Below are positions 31,883-40,460 of a stretch of DNA of 64,000 bases, piece by piece. The notes below the pieces were generated by a model. The model had not been told where the DNA came from. It was given only the letters and a program-made list of their open reading frames with translations, and did not search any database. The first letter of the stretch is position 1; every line of letters begins with the position of its first letter. The position numbers and the translations under genes were made by a program. This DNA comes from a virus. The stretch lies in IMG/VR virus record IMGVR_UViG_3300035661_000012, positions 90,305-154,304 of that record; one strand, 5' to 3'.

Positions 31883-33034
31883 CTAATGTTTTTTCCAATA
31901 TTGTTTTGCCAGATTAATCCATTTGCCTGTTTTATCAATCTCCGAAAGTTTTTCAAGTCCTTGCTTATGATTAAATCGCTTCCAATGTCTACCTGCATAA
32001 TATATCCATTCGCCAACCTTATCAATTTCTAAAAGCTTTTCAAGTCCTAGCTTATAATCAAAGCGTTTCCAACGTGTTCCTGCATGATATATCCATCTGC
32101 CCGTATTATCAATCTTCGAAAGTCTTTGAAGACCTGACTTGTAATCAAAGTTTTTCCAATCATTTCCTGCATAATATATCCAGCGTCCAGTTTGGTCAAC
32201 TTGTATTAATCTTTGCGCTGCCAGCTTATAATTAAATTTATCCCAATAGACGCCCGCATAATATATCCAATCACCATTTCTGTCAGCTTTTAAAAGTCCT
32301 TCAAGTCCTAAGTCATAATCAAATTCAGTCCAATCAATCCCCGCATAATATATCCGTTGTCCAGTTGGGTCAACTTTTGATAATTTTTGAATTCCCAGCT
32401 TATAGTCGAATTTATCCCAATAGATTCCTGCGTAATAAATCCATTCGCCAGTTTTATCAATTTTAAGGAGTCCTTTAAGTCCTAAGTCATAGTTAAACTG
32501 TTTCCAATGCTTACTAGCGGAGCAAATCCATTGACCAGTTTTATCCACTTCTAATAACTTTTTAAGCCCAAGCTCATAATCAAAAAAATCCCAATATGCT
32601 CCGGCATTGAATATCCATTCTCCGTTTTTATCAACTTCAAGCAGCCTCTTAAAACCTAATGCGTAATCAAATTGCTCTAAATATTCTCCGGCGGAAGATA
32701 TCCAGTCGCCGGTCTTATCGTATTTGGATAAAATCTTAAAATCATCTGGCAGGAATTCTAATATTTTGATTTTATTCCCAACGGCTTTTTTGTCATCTTT
32801 GTCAACCACATCAAGCTCAACAATACCATAATGAGACTTTTTTATATTATGATAAAAGAGAGTCTCTGATATGTCGAAATTGGCTGAAGCGTGAAATCCC
32901 GCCTCGCGTAATTTAACATCTTTCTTATTCATTCTATAGGTTTTGCCTTCTTTGTAGTAAAACTTAGCTTTATCAAAATCAGGCTGGCAATAATAACCTT
33001 TTTCATCTCTATAGAAAGCTTTGATAGTTCGCAT
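31883..33034 (-). CDS. Large 29-residue-repeat protein, 383 aa
   Basis: The N-terminal domain (about 1-105; GFHASANFDISETL, YGIVELDVVD, KIKILEFLPDDFKIL) is shared with two neighbours and resembles DUF7666-like phage domains. About nine tandem 29-residue repeats follow, with consensus AG-xWxxFDYxLGLxxLLxxD then KTGxWIY. The periodic W, F and L positions suggest a helical solenoid. AGGGAGG precedes the ATG. Three paralogues occur in 3 kb. Confidence 0.75.
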   Translation of the reverse strand: MRTIKAFYRDEKGYYCQPDFDKAKFYYKEGKTYRMNKKDVKLREAGFHASANFDISETLFYHNIKKSHYGIVELDVVDKDDKKAVGNKIKILEFLPDDFKILSKYDKTGDWISSAGEYLEQFDYALGFKRLLEVDKNGEWIFNAGAYWDFFDYELGLKKLLEVDKTGQWICSASKHWKQFNYDLGLKGLLKIDKTGEWIYYAGIYWDKFDYKLGIQKLSKVDPTGQRIYYAGIDWTEFDYDLGLEGLLKADRNGDWIYYAGVYWDKFNYKLAAQRLIQVDQTGRWIYYAGNDWKNFDYKSGLQRLSKIDNTGRWIYHAGTRWKRFDYKLGLEKLLEIDKVGEWIYYAGRHWKRFNHKQGLEKLSEIDKTGKWINLAKQYWKKH

Positions 33035-33052
33035 TGGTCCTCCCTTATTTGG

Positions 33053-33412
33053 TTATCTTATTGATTTAAGGATGTTATGTAATGCCCAGTATTCGGGATT
33101 AAAGATGGCATCGATCGTTTCTGGTAAGAGATTCACTGTTATAACGATTATAAAAACTAATATAACCACAAATAAAAGCATGGCTATAGATTCAAAATCA
33201 CCTTTGGTATTCTTGAGGTTCTTGTCTTTATTATGTTTAAAGGCATATTTGAACATTAATGTATCTGCGATTATAAAAAAGACAATCGTCGCTATATTTT
33301 TAAATGCTTCAATATGAGCTTGATGCATGAGTACATTCCACAAATGATCAGTTGTTGTACCAAGCTTATTTGCTAATCCTTCCAATAGATTTGTAATTTT
33401 GTTATCTAACAT
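33053..33412 (-). CDS. Membrane protein, 119 aa
   Basis: Two to three hydrophobic helices (NIATIVFFIIADTLMFKYAF, AMLLFVVILVFIIVITVNLL). The N-terminal 30 residues are polar. AGGGAATAAAA precedes the ATG. Encoded between two 29-residue-repeat paralogues, so a membrane partner of those proteins is possible. No family recognised. Confidence 0.6.
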   Translation of the reverse strand: MLDNKITNLLEGLANKLGTTTDHLWNVLMHQAHIEAFKNIATIVFFIIADTLMFKYAFKHNKDKNLKNTKGDFESIAMLLFVVILVFIIVITVNLLPETIDAIFNPEYWALHNILKSIR

Positions 33413-33431
33413 TGTTTTATTCCCTTTTTTA

Positions 33432-34082
33432 TTATTTAATTAATGTATTTTGATATTTAGATAAAGGCTCTTTCCAATTTTCTTCTGCCCTACGTAACCA
33501 TTTTGTTGCGTTAAGTTCCAAAAGTCGTTCATATCCAAGTTTGTAGTTGAACTCTTTCCAATGAAATCCAGCACGATAAATTCGTTCTCCATGCTCATCA
33601 ACTTCTAAGAGCTTTTTAACCCCGAGCTCGAAATCAAACTTCTTCCAGTTGAGTCCGGCGTTATATATCCACTTGCCGGTTTTATCGGCTTCTAAGAGCT
33701 TTTGAAAACCTACTTGGTAATCAAAATCCTTCATGCTGCATTCCGCGAAGAATGTCCATGCGCTAGTCTTGTCATATTGAATTAGGATGTTAAAATCTCT
33801 TGGTAGGAATTCTAATATTTTGATTTTGTAACCAACAGCCTTTTCGTCATCAGATTCCGTTGCTTTTAAATCAACGATTCCATAGTATGTATCTTCTACA
33901 GTATAGGAAGTAAGAGTTTCGGATATATCGAAATTCGCTGAGGCATGAAAGCCCGAGTGGCACAACTTAACTTTGCTCTTATCCATTGCGTAAGTTTTAC
34001 CTTCTTCGTAATAAAACTTCTCTGTGTAGGGCTTGCAATAATACCCTTTTTCATCTTTGTTAAAAGCTTTTATTGTTCGCAT
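33432..34082 (-). CDS. 29-residue-repeat protein, 216 aa
   Basis: Same N-terminal domain as the 383-aa protein (GFHASANFDISETLTSY, IKILEFLPRDFNIL) followed by about three repeats (NAGLNWKKFDFELGVKKLLE). The last repeat is degenerate (NATKWLRRAEENW). AAGGAGTAATAG precedes the ATG. Confidence 0.7.
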   Translation of the reverse strand: MRTIKAFNKDEKGYYCKPYTEKFYYEEGKTYAMDKSKVKLCHSGFHASANFDISETLTSYTVEDTYYGIVDLKATESDDEKAVGYKIKILEFLPRDFNILIQYDKTSAWTFFAECSMKDFDYQVGFQKLLEADKTGKWIYNAGLNWKKFDFELGVKKLLEVDEHGERIYRAGFHWKEFNYKLGYERLLELNATKWLRRAEENWKEPLSKYQNTLIK

Positions 34083-34100
34083 CTATTACTCCTTTTAATC

Positions 34101-34736
34101 TTAATACGAGAATGTTTTGGAATCAAATTGTTTCCAAGTTCTTCCCGCATAATATATTACTTCACCAGTTTGGTCAACTTCTAATAATCTCTCTAATCCT
34201 AATTTGTGATCGAATTGCTTCCAAGTTTTGCCAGCCCAATAAATATAAAGCCCTTTCTTATCAACTTCTAAAAGCTTTCTAAAAGCTGTTTTATAGTCAA
34301 AGCGTTTCCAATTTCTACCCGCTTCATATATCCATCTACCAATTTCATCAATTTGTAAAAGCTTTTGGAATCCTAATTCATAGTTGGATATTTCCCGATA
34401 AACTTTATTATAAATCCACTCGCCAGTTCTGTCATATGCGGATAGGATATTAAAATCGTCGGGTAAAAACTCTAATATTTTTATCTTATCACCAACGCAT
34501 TTTCCATTGCTTGATTCGATTACATTTAAATCCACTATTCCATAGCGTGCATGTGCTATATCATAGTAGTCAATGGTATCAGATATATCGAAATGACTTG
34601 AAGCGTGGAACCCTGATAAGCATAATTTAATATCATCAGCTTTATAAATCTCGCCTTTCTCATAGTAGAATTTCTTATCATTGGGCTTACAATAATAGCC
34701 CTTCTTATCTCTATAGAAGGCTTTGATTGTTTTCAT
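34101..34736 (-). CDS. 29-residue-repeat protein, 211 aa
   Basis: Third paralogue: GFHASSHFDISDTIDYY, IKILEFLPDDFNIL, then about three and a half repeats ending abruptly (TWKQFDSKTFSY). The ATG at 34736 (MKTIKAF) matches the starts of the paralogues. It overlaps the upstream gene by 26 nt. Confidence 0.7.
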   Translation of the reverse strand: MKTIKAFYRDKKGYYCKPNDKKFYYEKGEIYKADDIKLCLSGFHASSHFDISDTIDYYDIAHARYGIVDLNVIESSNGKCVGDKIKILEFLPDDFNILSAYDRTGEWIYNKVYREISNYELGFQKLLQIDEIGRWIYEAGRNWKRFDYKTAFRKLLEVDKKGLYIYWAGKTWKQFDHKLGLERLLEVDQTGEVIYYAGRTWKQFDSKTFSY

Positions 34737-35103
34737 CTGTTCGCCCTTTATTTTCTTTCCAATTCGGCTCATACTCGTTTAATAATTGTTTTGCTAAATC
34801 TTTCCAACTTTGTCCCCAAGTTCGCAAATTTGCATTGGCTTCTCTTAATTCTTCAAGCTCTTTCTCAAGTCCAGTCAATTCATATTGTATATCGTAGAAT
34901 TTATCTTCGTGTCCACATCCATCGCCAATTTCACGGCATTCGCATTTTGATTGATATGCTATGTTATACACTTTATTTATCGCTCTAATTATACTGTCTA
35001 TATCTGGACAAGTGTTTTCAGGAGGTTTTTGGAGACCCAAGATTTCTTCGCTTGTTTTTGGCTTCGGCTTAATCTGGCCGTTGATATTTATTACTTCTCC
35101 CAT
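34711..35103 (-). CDS. Coiled-coil protein, 130 aa
   Basis: An acidic coiled coil in the C-terminal half (YELTGLEKELEELREANANL) with a short KCECREIGDGCGHED cysteine patch just before it. AAGGAG precedes the ATG. Possibly a multimerisation protein; no family recognised. Confidence 0.6.
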   Translation of the reverse strand: MGEVININGQIKPKPKTSEEILGLQKPPENTCPDIDSIIRAINKVYNIAYQSKCECREIGDGCGHEDKFYDIQYELTGLEKELEELREANANLRTWGQSWKDLAKQLLNEYEPNWKENKGRTDENNQSLL

Positions 35104-35127
35104 TTTTGTTCTCCTTGTTTTTAAGGC

Positions 35128-35367
35128 TTATAGATTTATTAGTAAAACAAGTTTTGCAACTTCCAATAATTGTTGAGCCAAATTAGCTTTGCCTTTCTTG
35201 GATTCATCTATTTTGAACGTTACATTCAGTTTAATTTCACCTAATTGTATTTCTATATCATGCACTAGATAAAGTTTATCGACAGCAATACCTTCGTTTT
35301 CAAAAGCGAAAGGTTCTTTGCTAACTTTATGTTTGATTTCAACATTCTCTTTCTTTGTCGTTGTCAT
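35128..35367 (-). CDS. Hypothetical protein, 79 aa, paralogue of 35789-36187
   Basis: Shares VEIKHKVSKEPFAFENEGIA, EIQLGEIKLNVTFKIDE and a C-terminal leucine-rich helix with the larger gene at 35789-36187. ACGGAAATAAT precedes the ATG. A recent duplication with N-terminal loss. Confidence 0.6.
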   Translation of the reverse strand: MTTTKKENVEIKHKVSKEPFAFENEGIAVDKLYLVHDIEIQLGEIKLNVTFKIDESKKGKANLAQQLLEVAKLVLLINL

Positions 35368-35368
35368 A

Positions 35369-35581
35369 TTATTTCCGTCTTAATTCATCTATCATTTCCA
35401 TTGGATTTTCAGCTTCCAATAGTTTTATAATCCAAGCGCTGATATTTATAGAAGCTATATGCTCCCAGCCTTTTTTAATCAATTTGTCATGTTCAGCTTC
35501 TGCAGAAATTAAGTCAAGAACTTTCATCTTTTTTTTCTTTCGATAGATAAAAATTAATATAGGTTCATTGTATTCTGTCAT
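35369..35581 (-). CDS. Hypothetical small protein, 70 aa
   Basis: A basic N-terminus (YRKKKKMKVLDLI) then LIKKGWEHIASINISAWIIK, a pattern seen in many small phage proteins. The start at 35581 has AGAGAATAAA; an in-frame ATG 18 codons later is possible. Confidence 0.55.
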   Translation of the reverse strand: MTEYNEPILIFIYRKKKKMKVLDLISAEAEHDKLIKKGWEHIASINISAWIIKLLEAENPMEMIDELRRK

Positions 35582-35597
35582 TTTATTCTCTTTTTAT

Positions 35598-35786
35598 CTA
35601 TAATTCGCATTCTTCTAACTTGAATTTCTTGATTTTATACCCAGCCTTCTTGGCCTCTTTCCAAGTAAGGAGAGAATTACCTGTAAATTCAAAGAATGCT
35701 TTTTTGGTTTCTCTTATTGTACCTCGTATTAAGAAAGGAAGTATTATATCATTAACAACTATCCCGTAAACTATTTGAGTTTTCAT
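35598..35786 (-). CDS. Hypothetical basic small protein, 62 aa
   Basis: A hydrophobic N-terminal segment (YGIVVNDIILPFLI), then a basic AKKAGYKIKKFKL segment like those in short phage proteins with a WKEAKKAGYKI motif. CGAGAATAGCG precedes the ATG. Confidence 0.55.
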   Translation of the reverse strand: MKTQIVYGIVVNDIILPFLIRGTIRETKKAFFEFTGNSLLTWKEAKKAGYKIKKFKLEECEL

Positions 35787-35788
35787 CG

Positions 35789-36187
35789 CTATTCTCGTTT
35801 TATGTTTTTAATTTCGTTTCGTAAAAGTAAGCTTACAGCTTCTAATAAATGCTGAACCAATAATAATTCTTCAAGATTGGCTTTATTTCTTTCAAGCTCA
35901 TTTATCTTAAATGATGTGCTTAATTTGATTTCGCCTAGTTGCATTTCTATAGTGTGTTCAAGCACATAAAGTCTATTGACAACAATACCTTCGCTTTCGA
36001 AGGTTAGTAATTCTTTATTAACTTTATGCTTTATTTTAAGATTCTTTCTTTTTGCGTTTTGCTCTTCTGTTAATAATTCAGAGGATAATTTATCTTCAAA
36101 GGTTTCGCGTTTCTTGCTCCCAGGTTTACCAATATATTTGTCAATAACTTGCTCTAAGCTTTTGGTTTTTAGTTCTCGCTTTTTCAT
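35789..36187 (-). CDS. Hypothetical protein, 132 aa, paralogue of 35128-35367
   Basis: A basic N-terminal extension (KKRELKTKSLEQV ... GKPGSKKR) is added to the domain shared with the 79-aa gene (LKIKHKVNKELLTFESEGIV, IEMQLGEIKLSTSFKI). No clear Shine-Dalgarno; probably coupled to the upstream gene. Confidence 0.6.
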   Translation of the reverse strand: MKKRELKTKSLEQVIDKYIGKPGSKKRETFEDKLSSELLTEEQNAKRKNLKIKHKVNKELLTFESEGIVVNRLYVLEHTIEMQLGEIKLSTSFKINELERNKANLEELLLVQHLLEAVSLLLRNEIKNIKRE

Positions 36188-36189
36188 TG

Positions 36190-36921
36190 TTATTTTGTTT
36201 TAAATTTCTCGATGAATCTTTTTCTTTGCCATGCTTCGAATTTTTCTCGTATGCCTAAGAAATCTCCAATAGCGTTCTCCCATCCAATGCCATCTAGTTT
36301 AGAATAGTTGCCTTGGTATAAATAAACAACATCGCCGCAGATTTTTGATTTAGATTCATAGCATAACGAACCTATCAGATTATGCCATGCTAACTGACCA
36401 AATATCCAATTTAATTTGTCAGTTGAACGCCAGTATTTGCTTTGTCTGATATAAGATGTTAGTGAATCGCTATTGAATCTAATTTTATTTCTCGCAGTGT
36501 TACCGAGTTCGAGATTAGCATTAGCAAAGAATTGTTTCTTTTGGGCGAGGACTTTATTATATTCCTCTTCTGTCATTTTACCTGTTTCTACCCAATCTTC
36601 GTAGAACTCTTCAATAGACCATAATATATCATCGCCGCAATCTTTAAATTCATCATAAATAATTTCGTAGAACCAATTCTGATCAAAATCTGCTAAGCCC
36701 CAACCTGCAGCTGGCATTAGGAAATGTTTGAATCCTAATGTTTTAAGATGCTCATAGAATGCACGCATCTTTTTAGCGTGTTTTATTTGGTTTTCATGAT
36801 AAGATAATGAAGGATCTGGATTCCAATCTAGATTTATCGCATATCCATTGAATCCTAGCTTTACCATTTCAGTTAAGAATTCATCGCTTTTGTTTGGATG
36901 GTATAATCCTAAGATTCTCAT
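36190..36921 (-). CDS. Hypothetical protein, possible TIM-barrel-like, 243 aa
   Basis: Begins MRILGLYHPNKSDEFLTEMV and GFNGYAINLDWNPDPS, then HLKTLGFKHFLMPAAGWGLA; the strand-helix alternation and aromatic-acidic strand ends resemble a glycosidase-type barrel start, but no catalytic pair is evident. GAAGGAG precedes the ATG. Its last 4 nt overlap between neighbours, so it is operonic with the RNA ligase. Confidence 0.55.
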   Translation of the reverse strand: MRILGLYHPNKSDEFLTEMVKLGFNGYAINLDWNPDPSLSYHENQIKHAKKMRAFYEHLKTLGFKHFLMPAAGWGLADFDQNWFYEIIYDEFKDCGDDILWSIEEFYEDWVETGKMTEEEYNKVLAQKKQFFANANLELGNTARNKIRFNSDSLTSYIRQSKYWRSTDKLNWIFGQLAWHNLIGSLCYESKSKICGDVVYLYQGNYSKLDGIGWENAIGDFLGIREKFEAWQRKRFIEKFKTK

Positions 36922-37151
36922 AGTTGCTCCTTCAGCAAATAGAAGTTAAAGTCGCTGTATATTTTACGGTCTTTTGATCGAAAATATGCAGTGTAGCATT
37001 TAAATTGTGCGTTAGTTAATTTATCATTAACAACCACATTCTCTGCGACAGCTATAAAAGAGCGTTTACATATGCTATCAAAATCTTCTTTAGTGATTAA
37101 TTTATTGCGATAGTTCTTTTGCATCCATTGGAATTCTGAATAATCTTCCAT
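36918..37151 (-). CDS. Hypothetical protein, 77 aa
   Basis: A small charged protein with one Cys pair separated by about 25 residues, DSICKRSFIAV and QFKCYTAYF. ACGGAG precedes the ATG. Encoded 1 nt after the RNA ligase stop and overlapping the next gene by 4 nt. Confidence 0.55.
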   Translation of the reverse strand: MEDYSEFQWMQKNYRNKLITKEDFDSICKRSFIAVAENVVVNDKLTNAQFKCYTAYFRSKDRKIYSDFNFYLLKEQL

Positions 37152-37152
37152 A

Positions 37153-38184
37153 TTATTCTCCGTGCTTTGGTTTTAATAATTTCCAAATATCTTTAGAATA
37201 ATCTTTTCCATCAAGCATCTTGAAAACTACAGATTGATATCTTCTTTCTATGTTCATTATATATATCGCGGCATTTTTTCTTGGTAAGTGCTTAACGGTC
37301 TCAGTTAATATTTTAGAATACAATTCTATAAGCTCATATTGTTTAATGAACGTCTCGTAGGTATCTAAGAAATATTGCATATATTCATCTGGCAATATAT
37401 TTATGATATCGTCTAATGGTTTATTTTCTGATAGCCATTGCCATATTAGTTTCTCGTTGAAATTGGATACAAGTTTATGTAAACGGAGATAATTGTCAAA
37501 TTTAACTTTAACTCTGTATCCGTCTGGCCATTTTAATACAAAGCCTTCTTCATTTGGAGTGTTGAGGCTTTTAAGGTATTTGATATAATCATCCTCTGGG
37601 GCATCTATTTTTTCAACAACACGAAGGAAATCAAGATTTCTATATTGCTCGATATCTTCTTCTGTGCTATCTTCGTTGTTAATAATAGCTAATAATACTA
37701 ATTCGTCTTTTGGATATAAGATAACTATTTGATTGCTCGGACCAATTAATTCAAATAGGAAGGTATATTGTTTTTCGTGCGATAAAATAAAATCTAATAG
37801 TTGCTTATTATTATAAATCAACCTATTTGCTATTCTTGCTTGATCCGAGGTAAAGCTTCCCCTTGTTGCTATTATCAAATTACTATGATAGACGGTTACA
37901 ATAATTAGAGATCCGTCAAGCTTTTTATAGATATCTGGTTTTTGAGAAGGAAGCGGAGTGAAAATCTCTTCGATATTGAAGAACTTTTTGAATGGCCGCG
38001 CGATTATTGTTCCTTCACCATCCAGAATTAATCCTCTACATTGTGTTGTTAAATCATCCCAGGCTTTATCGAATTGACATTTGGGCGTGTAGTTGTAAAT
38101 CCAAAGGTCATAAGAGAAATGTTTCTGTTTAGTAATAAGACCTTCGCTTATTCTATTTTCCAGATCTAATAAATTGTATTTCAT
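37153..38184 (-). CDS. RNA ligase, T4 Rnl1-like
   Basis: 343 aa. TTQCRGLILDGEGTIIARPF and KKFFNIEE precede motif I YKKLDGSLIIV near residue 87 with the adenylated Lys; RGSF (motif Ia), FLFELIGPSNQIV (motif III/IIIa), EGFVLKWPDGYRVKVKF (motifs IV and V) follow in order. It resembles T4 RNA ligase 1, which repairs tRNAs cut by host anticodon nucleases. No Pnkp-like end-healing partner is visible. The start lacks a good Shine-Dalgarno. Confidence 0.9.
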   Translation of the reverse strand: MKYNLLDLENRISEGLITKQKHFSYDLWIYNYTPKCQFDKAWDDLTTQCRGLILDGEGTIIARPFKKFFNIEEIFTPLPSQKPDIYKKLDGSLIIVTVYHSNLIIATRGSFTSDQARIANRLIYNNKQLLDFILSHEKQYTFLFELIGPSNQIVILYPKDELVLLAIINNEDSTEEDIEQYRNLDFLRVVEKIDAPEDDYIKYLKSLNTPNEEGFVLKWPDGYRVKVKFDNYLRLHKLVSNFNEKLIWQWLSENKPLDDIINILPDEYMQYFLDTYETFIKQYELIELYSKILTETVKHLPRKNAAIYIMNIERRYQSVVFKMLDGKDYSKDIWKLLKPKHGE

Positions 38185-38194
38185 ATCGGTTTCA

Positions 38195-38259
38195 ATAAAT
38201 AAAGCGGATCTATTTGCTAAAAATGGGTGCTAATCATTTAATTAATATATAGATCCGCT
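38195..38259 (-). terminator. Long-loop terminator candidate
   Basis: Minus sense AGCGGATCTAT ... ATAGATCCGCT (11 bp, loop of about 35 nt) then TTATTTATT. It lies between the 94-aa gene and the RNA ligase, so the ligase may need its own promoter. Confidence 0.5.
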
Positions 38260-38304
38260 AAGTGTGGGTTGTTTAATTAGTTTAGCTTACGGCTATTATG
38301 ATTA

Positions 38305-38589
38305 TTATTTTGTCCGCTGAAAAGCGGCTTGTTTGTTTAGTTCATTGTCGTTGTTAGTACTCGACAATGGAATATCGAGTGTATCGTATTTGATCGATTG
38401 CATCAATTTTAAGATGCTCTGGGCCAATCTCTTAGTTTGGGAAACTGTCAATATCATAATTGTTGATTGATAGAAATCAATATCAGAATCAGCAATTATT
38501 TTGTAAGCGGATTTTTTATCCTTAGCATCCAAAACTCTGGTGTCAAATGTGTCTCTGCTAATGTTATTAATTAAGACCAAGTATTTCAT
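38305..38589 (-). CDS. Hypothetical protein, 94 aa
   Basis: Begins KYLVLINNISRDTFDTRVLD, with helices to the middle and a polar C-terminus. CTGAGGTTAAA precedes the ATG. No family recognised. Confidence 0.6.
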   Translation of the reverse strand: MKYLVLINNISRDTFDTRVLDAKDKKSAYKIIADSDIDFYQSTIMILTVSQTKRLAQSILKLMQSIKYDTLDIPLSSTNNDNELNKQAAFQRTK

Positions 38590-38621
38590 TTTAACCTCAG
38601 ATAGAATGATTTATTTCGTTT

Positions 38622-39281
38622 TTAAGCTAGAAACGAAATATTTGATTCCCTGTTAATATCGCCAAATAGTATTGGCAGTTTCTCTTTTAGTTTTAATAAC
38701 AGCGGATACATCACTTCTCGCATTTGAGGATGTGCATCTCTGGCGGCTCTTAATAAAAGAATATGTCGCCACTCACGAATATTTGCTGTAATAATAATTT
38801 CTGTTTTTAGTGAATTTGGTAAAACGCTTCTAGCTATTTGAGGTGATTCACCAGCTTCGATTAGAGCATTATAAGTAGCTTCGCAATTTGCCATATGACT
38901 TAGCCATAAATCAAAGCTTCTTTCGCTATTTTTTAAATGATCGCAAATATCAATAAATGTGATATTGCCATCAAATTTATCATTGGTATAGTTACAATAT
39001 CTGGTGCTTTCTTGTGTAAAACTTGCTAAGCGATGTCTAACTATTTCATGGCTTACACCTCTATCGAAAATAAATTTAACAGATAAGCTTTCATGCTCGA
39101 GAACAGATTCATGGTTTTTGCTTATTATCATAGGAATAAATTTCTCATAGCTATTATCTGTTATTTTATCTTCGCTTTTCCAAGATATTCTTCCAGCTCT
39201 TTCGATATTCTTATAAATGCGGAGAATATCTTCTTTCTCAAGAGATGTTAGAATTTCAAAGCTTGGTTTAATTATTTTCAA
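38622..39281 (-). CDS. thyX: Flavin-dependent thymidylate synthase ThyX
   Basis: 219 aa. The signature RHRLASFTQESTRYCNY near residue 80 matches RHRxxS-QxSxRY; LPNSLKTEIIITANIREWRH near 155 and the following RAARDAHPQMREV complete the fold. It makes dTMP from dUMP using FAD, NADPH and methylenetetrahydrofolate. Start is a TTG with GAGGATACA upstream. It complements NrdJ in dNTP supply. Confidence 0.93.
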   Translation of the reverse strand: MKIIKPSFEILTSLEKEDILRIYKNIERAGRISWKSEDKITDNSYEKFIPMIISKNHESVLEHESLSVKFIFDRGVSHEIVRHRLASFTQESTRYCNYTNDKFDGNITFIDICDHLKNSERSFDLWLSHMANCEATYNALIEAGESPQIARSVLPNSLKTEIIITANIREWRHILLLRAARDAHPQMREVMYPLLLKLKEKLPILFGDINRESNISFLA

Positions 39282-39289
39282 TGTATCCT

Positions 39290-39973
39290 CTAAGATTCTA
39301 ATTGTGGATCTGGAGCAGTAAATGCTTGTCTAACAAGTTGTAATTTCCGCAATGTATCATTTATAATCTCAGTTACAGAACGTCCTTGTCTTACTAGCAG
39401 ATACCAATAGTGCATTAATTTAAGTGTGCCAATTTCATTTATGCCAACGATTTTGTGTAATCTGTATACGATGCTAGCCATGATACGTCCATATTCGCCT
39501 CTTCCATAATAATCGTTTTTAGGATTAAAGAAAGGAATGAGTAATCTGCAATGTCTTACTGTAAAATCTTTGTCACTATCTCTTTCTAGCTTAGCTTTCT
39601 TCAAAAGACCTTCTGGTATATATTGCAGAGATAAGGTATTAATATAATATTGTGGTGATATACCGAGAATTTTAGCTTTTTCTTTTACACTTAGATTTGT
39701 ATGTGCACGAGAAAATGCTGCGATTCTTTTGAAATAATCATTACCGTTTTCAACTGTAACCTTTGGAACATTTTTAGGCACAGGTCTATTATCTTTGCTA
39801 ACACCAATTGATCGTACAGCAGTTCTTGTTTGCAAAGCTATTGATGGTTTAACTGCAGTGGAATATACGTGAATTGTAGTTAATTCACCCACGGGGTTAT
39901 CTTTTCTAACTTGATAATCCTTATTAACTACATAATTTTCTGGAACAGTATCTGGAATTAATGTTATTTTCAT
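39290..39973 (-). CDS. Hypothetical protein with HTH-like segment, 227 aa
   Basis: LSVKEKAKILGISPQYYINT near residue 98 resembles a helix-turn-helix with the conserved xxxGISxxY turn. The N-terminal 90 residues are beta-rich. The C-terminal LLVRQGRSVTEIINDTLRKL may be a second helical unit. AAGGAG precedes the ATG. Probably DNA-binding; family unknown. Confidence 0.6.
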   Translation of the reverse strand: MKITLIPDTVPENYVVNKDYQVRKDNPVGELTTIHVYSTAVKPSIALQTRTAVRSIGVSKDNRPVPKNVPKVTVENGNDYFKRIAAFSRAHTNLSVKEKAKILGISPQYYINTLSLQYIPEGLLKKAKLERDSDKDFTVRHCRLLIPFFNPKNDYYGRGEYGRIMASIVYRLHKIVGINEIGTLKLMHYWYLLVRQGRSVTEIINDTLRKLQLVRQAFTAPDPQLES

Positions 39974-40006
39974 ATTGGTTCTCCTTTTTAATTTGTGGTC
40001 TTTGTT

Positions 40007-40396
40007 TTAATTACCTATTTTATAAAAGTTATGATGAAAGTCGCATAGAGTTCTTATCCATCTTCCATATCGTGGCTTGCCCTGTTCGCCACAAAGTTCG
40101 CAGATAGCATAAGAATCATTTTCGGCTTTTTGAATTCTTTCGAATATCTCTTTAGTTCCTCCATTAATAGAAAAACGTAATCCGCCGAATTTTTCTTCAA
40201 TATCGAATATTTCTCTATTCCATCCTAAAGCTATTAAATCTTCTATTAGCTTTTTAACTAATCCATACCAACCCAGAGCTATTAAGAAAGTATCTGATGA
40301 TTGAATTAAATTATTAGGATCTGATGACCAAGCATTTTTTAATCCGCCTATACTTACTATATAAGCATCTAAATCTTCTTTTGTTACAGTGTTCAT
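40007..40396 (-). CDS. Hypothetical zinc-binding protein, 129 aa
   Basis: The conserved block EKFGGLRFSINGGTKEIFER is followed by a C-terminal zinc site CELCGEQGKPRYGRWIRTLC and DFHH. This FGGLR plus CELCG-TLC-H pattern is familiar from widespread phage and mobile-element hypothetical proteins. A terminator lies directly upstream, so the gene starts a new unit. Confidence 0.65.
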   Translation of the reverse strand: MNTVTKEDLDAYIVSIGGLKNAWSSDPNNLIQSSDTFLIALGWYGLVKKLIEDLIALGWNREIFDIEEKFGGLRFSINGGTKEIFERIQKAENDSYAICELCGEQGKPRYGRWIRTLCDFHHNFYKIGN

Positions 40397-40421
40397 TTGG
40401 GCAGCTCTTAATATTATTAAT

Positions 40422-40460
40422 AAAAAAAATGCACGTATAGCCAGACCAAACTATACGTGC
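40422..40460 (-). terminator. Strong terminator
   Basis: Minus sense GCACGTATAG-TTTGGTCTGG-CTATACGTGC followed by ATTTTTTTT. It ends the candidate small RNA (40461-40600). Confidence 0.85.
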
